Positions 50,432-55,193 of a DNA stretch of 55,193 nucleotides are shown one piece after another. Location of the stretch: the NCBI GenBank assembly GCA_002470465.1, contig DKMD01000006.1, positions 1 to 55,193 of the forward strand, given 5' to 3'. Within the stretch, counting starts at the first letter, position 1. Each line of letters opens with the position of its first letter. Origin of the DNA: Pluralibacter sp. UBA7423 (GTDB lineage: Bacteria; Pseudomonadota; Gammaproteobacteria; Enterobacterales; Enterobacteriaceae). Below the pieces are notes generated by a model. That model was given only the letters and a program-made list of their open reading frames with translations. It did not search any database and was not told the DNA's origin. Position numbers and translations under genes: made by a program.

Positions 50432-51871
50432 ATGAAACGTACTGCTATTGTTGCGGCAATGCTCAGCCTGCCGCTTGCTGCCGTATTGTCCGGCTGCGCG
50501 CCGTCGCACGACACGGCCGCGCCTTTAAAACAGCAATTACCGGCTTCACAGATCGATAATGCCCTTCCGGTTGCCCTGCAAAACGGCTGGCCTCAGAGTC
50601 AGTGGTGGCTCGATTATCACGACACGCAGCTGAATCAGTTGATGACCAGCGCGCTCAGCAACGCGCCTGATATGCAGGTGGCGCAGCAGCGCGTTAAGCT
50701 GGCGGAAGCGCAGGCGAAAATGGCGCAGTCAGAGCTTGGCCCTGAGGTCGATTTTGGCACCAACGTTGAGCGTCAGAAAATGTCCGCCGAGGGCCTGATG
50801 GGGCCATTCGCATCCGACGAAGGCGGCAACACTGGCCCGTGGTACACCAACGGCACCATCGGTCTGACCGCAGGTTGGGATCTCGATCTCTGGGGTAAAA
50901 ACCGGGCGCTGGTCCAGGCCCGCATCGGCACCGTGAAGGCGCGGGCAGCGGAGCTGGCGCAAACGCAACAGGTGCTGGCGAGCAGCGTGGCGCGTCTCTA
51001 CTGGCAGTGGCAGACCGAAGCCGCCGTTAAGCAAGTGCTTGAGCAGGTAAAAACCGAGCAGAACAACATTATCTCCGTCGATAAAGCGCTCTATACCCGT
51101 GGGATCACTTCCTCCGTGGAAGGGGCGGAAAACGATATCAACGTCTCAAAAACCGATCAGCAGTTGACCGAAGTGGCGGGCAACATGAAAGAGATCGAGG
51201 CCCGGCTGATGGCGCTGACCAATAGCCAGAGCAGCAAACTGTCGCTGCATCCGGTAGCGTTGCCCGCGGTGAAAACCCGGATGCCAGCCTCCCTCGGCTA
51301 TGAGCTGCTGGCCCGTCGCCCTGATCTACAGGAAGCGAACTGGTACATCCAGGCTTCGATGAGCGAAGTCGATGCCGCCAAAGCCGCGTTTTATCCGGAT
51401 ATCAACCTGATGGCCTTCCTGCAGCAGGATGCTCTGCACCTGAGCGATCTGTTCCGCCATTCCGCCAACCAGATGGGGATCACCGCCGGACTGACGCTGC
51501 CCATCTTCGACAGCGGTCGTCTGAATGCCAACCTGGACATCGCCGATGCGCAGCGCGATCTGTCCGTGGCGAATTACAATAAAGCGGTGGTCGATGCGGT
51601 CAATCAGGTGGCGAAAACTGCCAGCCAGGTGGAAACGCTGATGGAGAAAAACCAGCAACAGCAGCAGGTTATCAAAGACTCCGATCGCGTGGTGCAACAG
51701 GCGCAGGCGCGTCTGGCTGCGGGTATGCTTTCCGGATCGCAGATGAGCCTGGCGAAACTGCCCTCGTTGCAGGAACGCATGAACGCGCTGCGCCTTCAGG
51801 GCCAGTGGGTGGACGCCAGCATTCAGCTCACCTCGGCGCTCGGCGGCGGCTACCACTACAGCGGAATATAA
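50432..51871 (+). CDS. mdtQ: MdtQ, RND-type outer-membrane efflux lipoprotein
   Basis: 479 residues (E. coli YohG/MdtQ about 478). The lipobox AVLSGC gives a lipidated cysteine at residue 22. The body has two OEP/TolC repeats, the helical hairpins typical of NodT-class factors. It would act as an outer-membrane channel, but no adaptor or pump gene is adjacent. In K-12 the gene is annotated as damaged; here the frame is intact. Confidence 0.94.
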   Translation: MKRTAIVAAMLSLPLAAVLSGCAPSHDTAAPLKQQLPASQIDNALPVALQNGWPQSQWWLDYHDTQLNQLMTSALSNAPDMQVAQQRVKLAEAQAKMAQSELGPEVDFGTNVERQKMSAEGLMGPFASDEGGNTGPWYTNGTIGLTAGWDLDLWGKNRALVQARIGTVKARAAELAQTQQVLASSVARLYWQWQTEAAVKQVLEQVKTEQNNIISVDKALYTRGITSSVEGAENDINVSKTDQQLTEVAGNMKEIEARLMALTNSQSSKLSLHPVALPAVKTRMPASLGYELLARRPDLQEANWYIQASMSEVDAAKAAFYPDINLMAFLQQDALHLSDLFRHSANQMGITAGLTLPIFDSGRLNANLDIADAQRDLSVANYNKAVVDAVNQVAKTASQVETLMEKNQQQQQVIKDSDRVVQQAQARLAAGMLSGSQMSLAKLPSLQERMNALRLQGQWVDASIQLTSALGGGYHYSGI

Positions 51872-51899
51872 TCTCCTTCGCGTAGCCTTACCTATACTT

Positions 51900-51929
51900 A
51901 CCTCCTGAGTTAACGCCAGGAGGTTTTTT
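51900..51929 (+). promoter_or_regulatory. Hairpin with T tract that contains the yohF ribosome-binding site
   Basis: ACCTCCTG (51900-51907) and CAGGAGGT (51917-51924) pair perfectly around a 9-base loop, followed by T and then the yohF ATG at 51930. The AGGAGG (51918-51923) is fully inside the right arm. It can act as the mdtQ terminator and, on read-through transcripts, hide the yohF ribosome-binding site. A TATACT at 51893-51898 could start a shorter yohF mRNA lacking the left arm. Confidence 0.75.
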
Positions 51930-52703
51930 ATGTCCGCAAAAGTCGCAGTGGTGACTGCATCGGATTCCGGTATTGGCAAACAGTGCGCGATTCAGCTTGC
52001 GCGCAAAGGCTTTTCGCTGGGAGTAACGTGGCACTCGGATGAAGAGGGGGCGCGCCAGACCGTACAGGAACTCACCTCTTTGGGCTGCCAGGCGCAGGCT
52101 ATTCAGCTCGATTTGAGCCATTTGCCAGAGGGTGTCGAGGCCCTGGAGGTGCTGATTCAGCGGCTGGGGCGCATTGACGTGCTGGTCAACAACGCCGGGC
52201 GCATGACCAAAGCGTCAGTGCTCGATGTAACGCTCGACGACTGGCGGCAAACGTTTTGTGTGGACGTGGAAGGCGCGCTGCTCTGTTCGCAAATTGCGGC
52301 GCGGCACATGATTGCGCAGGGTGAGGGCGGGCGCATCATCAACATCACCTCGGTTCATGAACACACGCCGTTGCCGCGGGCCAGCGCTTATACTGCTGCG
52401 AAGCATGCGCTGGGCGGGCTGACAAAATCGCTGGCGCTGGAGCTGGTGCAGCACAACATTCTGGTGAATGCGGTTGCGCCCGGCGCCATTGCCACGGCGA
52501 TGAACAATTTGCAGGATGACGAGGTGAAACCGGGTTCAATGCCCAATATCCCAATCGCAAGGCCGGGCAAAACCGAAGAGATAGCCGGGATGGTGGCGTG
52601 GCTTTGCTCCGATGACGCCTCTTACGTCACCGGGCAATCGCTGATTGTGGATGGCGGCTTCATGCTCGTGAACCCGCAATTTTTAAACGAAAAGCAGCGA
52701 TAA
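51930..52703 (+). CDS. yohF: YohF, short-chain dehydrogenase/reductase
   Basis: 257 residues (E. coli 253). Rossmann cofactor motif TASDSGIGKQ (near residues 10-19), NNAG, catalytic Ser in ITSVHEH region and YTAAK (Tyr-x-x-x-Lys). Substrate unknown; similar to 3-oxoacyl-ACP reductase-type and acetoin-type enzymes. The ATG has a perfect AGGAGG six bases upstream, inside a hairpin. Confidence 0.94.
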   Translation: MSAKVAVVTASDSGIGKQCAIQLARKGFSLGVTWHSDEEGARQTVQELTSLGCQAQAIQLDLSHLPEGVEALEVLIQRLGRIDVLVNNAGRMTKASVLDVTLDDWRQTFCVDVEGALLCSQIAARHMIAQGEGGRIINITSVHEHTPLPRASAYTAAKHALGGLTKSLALELVQHNILVNAVAPGAIATAMNNLQDDEVKPGSMPNIPIARPGKTEEIAGMVAWLCSDDASYVTGQSLIVDGGFMLVNPQFLNEKQR

Positions 52704-52715
52704 GAAACGGCGCCG

Positions 52716-53282
52716 CTACTGCGCCTTCCTGTCTTTTCGCCAGAACCAGACCCGCACGGCAATCACCGCCGCCACCACAATAATCAACCACGCCCAGTGC
52801 TTGAGGTGCTGATCGAGCTGATGTAGCCAGGGACCAATCACTTCGCCGCCGAGATAGCCGAGCGTGGTGAACAGCAGCGCCCACACCAGCGCGCCAAGAA
52901 TGTTAAGCGGCAGAAAAATTTTCGGCGGCAGGCGGCTTGCGCCAATCAGCACCGGGCCAATCACCCGAAAGCCATACATAAAGCGCGTGCCGATCACAAA
53001 CAGGTAAGGGCGATTCTGAATAAGCCGCTGTGCCTTCCCGATTTTTTTCTGGTGACGCGAAAAGCGTTTAATCAGGCGACCACCAAAGTGGCGTCCGAGC
53101 AGATAAAGCACCTGGTCGCCAATCATGCCGCCGAGCGCCACCGAGGCCACCACCAGCCAGAAACGCAGTAGTCCCTGATGAGCCGCCACGCCGCCAAGCA
53201 GCGTCACCGTTTCGCCTTCTGCCACCGCGCCGACAACCAGCGCGGCGTAGCCGTAATGGCTAATCAGACTATTAATATCCAT
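52716..53282 (-). CDS. yohD: YohD, DedA-family membrane protein
   Basis: 188 residues (E. coli 192). DedA/SNARE-associated domain with the EGETVTLLGG and GRHFGGRLIKRF segments and the TRFMYGFRVIGP motif. DedA proteins are linked to undecaprenyl phosphate or phospholipid flipping and envelope resistance in enteric bacteria. It is convergent with yohF (12 bases between stops). Confidence 0.94.
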   Translation of the reverse strand: MDINSLISHYGYAALVVGAVAEGETVTLLGGVAAHQGLLRFWLVVASVALGGMIGDQVLYLLGRHFGGRLIKRFSRHQKKIGKAQRLIQNRPYLFVIGTRFMYGFRVIGPVLIGASRLPPKIFLPLNILGALVWALLFTTLGYLGGEVIGPWLHQLDQHLKHWAWLIIVVAAVIAVRVWFWRKDRKAQ

Positions 53283-53447
53283 GCTGGCTTTACCGCTCCC
53301 TGAAAATACAGTCCCTTAAGCATACACCTCTGAACCACAATCACCAGGCAACGGCCAGCGCAGGCTATTTTTGTGCAGGTCAAAATATAATCGCCAGTCT
53401 GCATTATACTTAAACGGTGCTGTACGAAGCCGTTAAGAGGGGGCTTT

Positions 53448-54035
53448 ATGAATCATGTCTGGGGACTGTTCTCCCATCCCGATCGTGAAATGCATGTCAT
53501 TCAGAGCGAAAACGAGTCCGTTTCGCACCATTATACCCACCATGTTCTGGCGATGGCTGCCGTACCGGTCGTCTGCGCCTTTATCGGCACCACCCAGCTT
53601 GGCTGGAATTTTGGTGACGGCACCACCGTCAAATTATCTCTGTTTACCGGTTTTGTGCTGGCGGTGCTGTTTTATGCGCTGATGCTTGCCGGGGTGGCGG
53701 TAATGGGGCGCGTCATCTGGTGGATGGCGCGAAACTATCCGCAAAGGCCGTCGCTGAAGCGCTGCATGGTGTTTGCGGGCTATGTCGCGACGCCAATCTT
53801 CCTGAGCGGCATCGTGGCGCTCTATCCGCTGGTCTGGCTTTGCGTACTGGTGGGCGCCGTGGCGCTCTGCTACACCGGATATCTGCTCTACATCGGCATT
53901 CCGACCTTCCTTGGCATTAATCGGGAAGAGGGGATGAGCTTTGCCAGTTCGACGCTCGCCATTGGAGTGTTGGTGCTGGAGGTTCTGCTTGCGCTGACCG
54001 TAGTGTTATGGGGTTATGGCTATCGTTTATTCTGA
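53448..54035 (+). CDS. yohC: YohC, Yip1-family inner-membrane protein
   Basis: 195 residues, the E. coli length, with five hydrophobic segments. Yip1/DUF1282 domain starting MNHVWGLFSHPDREM. Function unknown. The ribosome-binding site is AGAGGGGG. A long hairpin follows the stop codon. Confidence 0.94.
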   Translation: MNHVWGLFSHPDREMHVIQSENESVSHHYTHHVLAMAAVPVVCAFIGTTQLGWNFGDGTTVKLSLFTGFVLAVLFYALMLAGVAVMGRVIWWMARNYPQRPSLKRCMVFAGYVATPIFLSGIVALYPLVWLCVLVGAVALCYTGYLLYIGIPTFLGINREEGMSFASSTLAIGVLVLEVLLALTVVLWGYGYRLF

Positions 54036-54042
54036 GTTAAAC

Positions 54043-54077
54043 CATAGCTGGCGCTGATGATTTCAGCGCCAGCTATG
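54043..54077 (+). terminator. 15-bp hairpin after yohC
   Basis: CATAGCTGGCGCTGA and its exact complement TCAGCGCCAGCTATG enclose TGATT, 8 bases after the yohC stop codon. No T run follows directly, so it may be a Rho-assisted or 3'-stabilising structure before pbpG. Confidence 0.7.
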
Positions 54078-54211
54078 CAGCATTTATTCACGATTATAGT
54101 GTGGCACGGGAAAGCTCTGACGCGGTATGATGCCGGAAATCGCGTTTGTCGATGTGCAAACCAACGCCCATGACATCATAACTTGCATAAATAATTACCA
54201 GACTCCTCACG

Positions 54212-55159
54212 ATGCCAAAATTTCGAGTTTCTCTCCTCAGCCTCGCGCTGATGTTGTCCGTACCTTTTGCGCCAGCAGCGAGTGCAAAAACGGCTACCGC
54301 CGCCGTGGCGTCGCAGCCGGAAATTGCCTCCGGCAGTGCGATGATCGTCGATCTGAATAGCAACAAAGTGATCTACGCCAGCGAACCGGACCTGGTGCGC
54401 CCGATCGCGTCAATCACTAAGTTAATGACCGCGATGGTGGTACTGGATGCCCGTCTGCCGCTCGATGAAATGCTGAGCGTCGACATCAGTCAGACGCCGG
54501 AGATGAAAGGGATCTACTCCCGTGTACGCCTGAACAGCCATATCAGCCGTAAAAACATGCTGCTGCTGGCGCTGATGTCCTCGGAAAACCGTGCGGCGGC
54601 GAGCCTGGCGCATCATTATCCTGGCGGCTATGACGCGTTTATCCGCGCCATGAACGCCAAGGCGAAATCGCTCGGCATGACGCACACGCGTTACGTTGAG
54701 CCGACGGGCCTGTCGATTCATAACGTCTCGACCGCCCGCGATCTCACCAAACTGCTGATCGCCACCAAACAGTACCCGCTGATTGGCCAACTGAGCACCA
54801 CCAAAGAAGATATGGCGACCTTCAGCAACCCGAACTACACCCTGCCGTTCCGTAACACTAACCATCTCGTGTACCGCGAAAACTGGAATATCCAGCTGAC
54901 GAAAACCGGCTTTACCAACGCCGCGGGCCACTGCCTGGTGATGCGCACGGTAATGAACAACCGCCCGGTGGCGATGGTGGTGATGGATGCCTTTGGGAAA
55001 TACACGCACTTCGCGGATGCCAGCCGTCTGCGCACCTGGATTGAAACCGGCAAAGTGATGGCGGTACCGCCTGCGGCGCTGGCGTATAAGAAGCAGAAAG
55101 AGGCGCAGATGGAGAACGCTATCCAGAATGCGTCACAGCAGATAGCGCAGGCCGATTGA
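54212..55159 (+). CDS. pbpG: PBP7, D-alanyl-D-alanine endopeptidase
   Basis: 315 residues (E. coli about 310-313). A signal peptide ends near residue 25 (ASA before KTATA). The penicillin-binding motifs are complete: SITK with Ser67 and Lys70, SEN at 124-126, KTG at 231-233. It cuts D-Ala-mDAP cross-links in the periplasm and is beta-lactam-sensitive. The C-terminus is slightly longer and Gln-rich. Confidence 0.96.
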   Translation: MPKFRVSLLSLALMLSVPFAPAASAKTATAAVASQPEIASGSAMIVDLNSNKVIYASEPDLVRPIASITKLMTAMVVLDARLPLDEMLSVDISQTPEMKGIYSRVRLNSHISRKNMLLLALMSSENRAAASLAHHYPGGYDAFIRAMNAKAKSLGMTHTRYVEPTGLSIHNVSTARDLTKLLIATKQYPLIGQLSTTKEDMATFSNPNYTLPFRNTNHLVYRENWNIQLTKTGFTNAAGHCLVMRTVMNNRPVAMVVMDAFGKYTHFADASRLRTWIETGKVMAVPPAALAYKKQKEAQMENAIQNASQQIAQAD

Positions 55160-55169
55160 TTGACGGTTG

Positions 55170-55193
55170 TTGTTGCCCGGCGGCGCAAAGCTT
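55170..55193. repeat. Start of a REP element after pbpG
   Basis: GTTGCCCGGCGGCGCAAAGC matches the head of a REP unit; the window ends inside it. Confidence 0.6.

Overview
This window is chromosomal DNA from a member of the Enterobacteriaceae. Gene order and the recalled protein sequences follow the Escherichia coli K-12 proL to pbpG region (about 48-49 min) almost gene for gene. Protein divergence, high GC and several small gene-content differences point to Enterobacter, Lelliottia, Leclercia or a close relative; I cannot fix the species without a search. I see no prophage, transposase, integron, plasmid gene or CRISPR array.

Layout. 1-4142: 5' part of tRNA-Pro, lapC(yejM)-yejL, divergent yejK, rplY and a small lineage-specific gene. 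4148-8629: radD, rsuA, bcr, yejG. 8633-16553: the yejABEF peptide importer (minus strand), the c-di-GMP phosphodiesterase pdeN and the murein endopeptidase mepS. 16982-22401: lpxT, yeiR, yeiQ, a divergent uxuA not present at this place in K-12, and efpL. 22532-29131: yeiW, setB, the fruBKA operon with two Cra operators, nfo. 29217-35089: yeiH, yeiE, lysP, cirA. 35202-39267: fghA, an extra YbfB/YjiJ-type MFS gene, folE, yeiB. 39423-44358: galS and mglBAC with clear GalS and CRP sites. 44428-49463: a SIR2-like gene coupled to sanA, then cdd, yohK, yohJ, dusC. 49471-55159: a methyltransferase, mdtQ, yohF, yohD, yohC, pbpG.

How the genes work together. Envelope upkeep is prominent (lapC, mepS, lpxT, sanA, pbpG, yohD, mdtQ). 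Import and catabolism form a second theme: YejABEF peptides, fruBKA fructose, mglBAC galactose, lysP lysine, cirA iron, cdd pyrimidines, and yeiQ-uxuA hexuronates. Regulation is readable in several gaps: Cra (fru), GalS plus CRP (galS, mgl), Fur (cirA), UxuR-like plus CRP (yeiQ-uxuA), CRP (cdd, yohJ).

Most of the window is ordinary core genome. The best candidate for something undescribed is the 305-residue SIR2-like protein at 44428-45345. It keeps the TTNYD and HG signature residues of NAD-cleaving SIR2 domains, its start codon overlaps the sanA stop codon, and it sits where K-12 carries preA, preT and yeiS. Other points worth checking are a hairpin that contains the yohF ribosome-binding site, the structured rplY leader, the uxuA-yeiQ module and three further lineage-specific genes inserted into the conserved order. 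All family assignments rest on recalled sequence similarity; no search was run.
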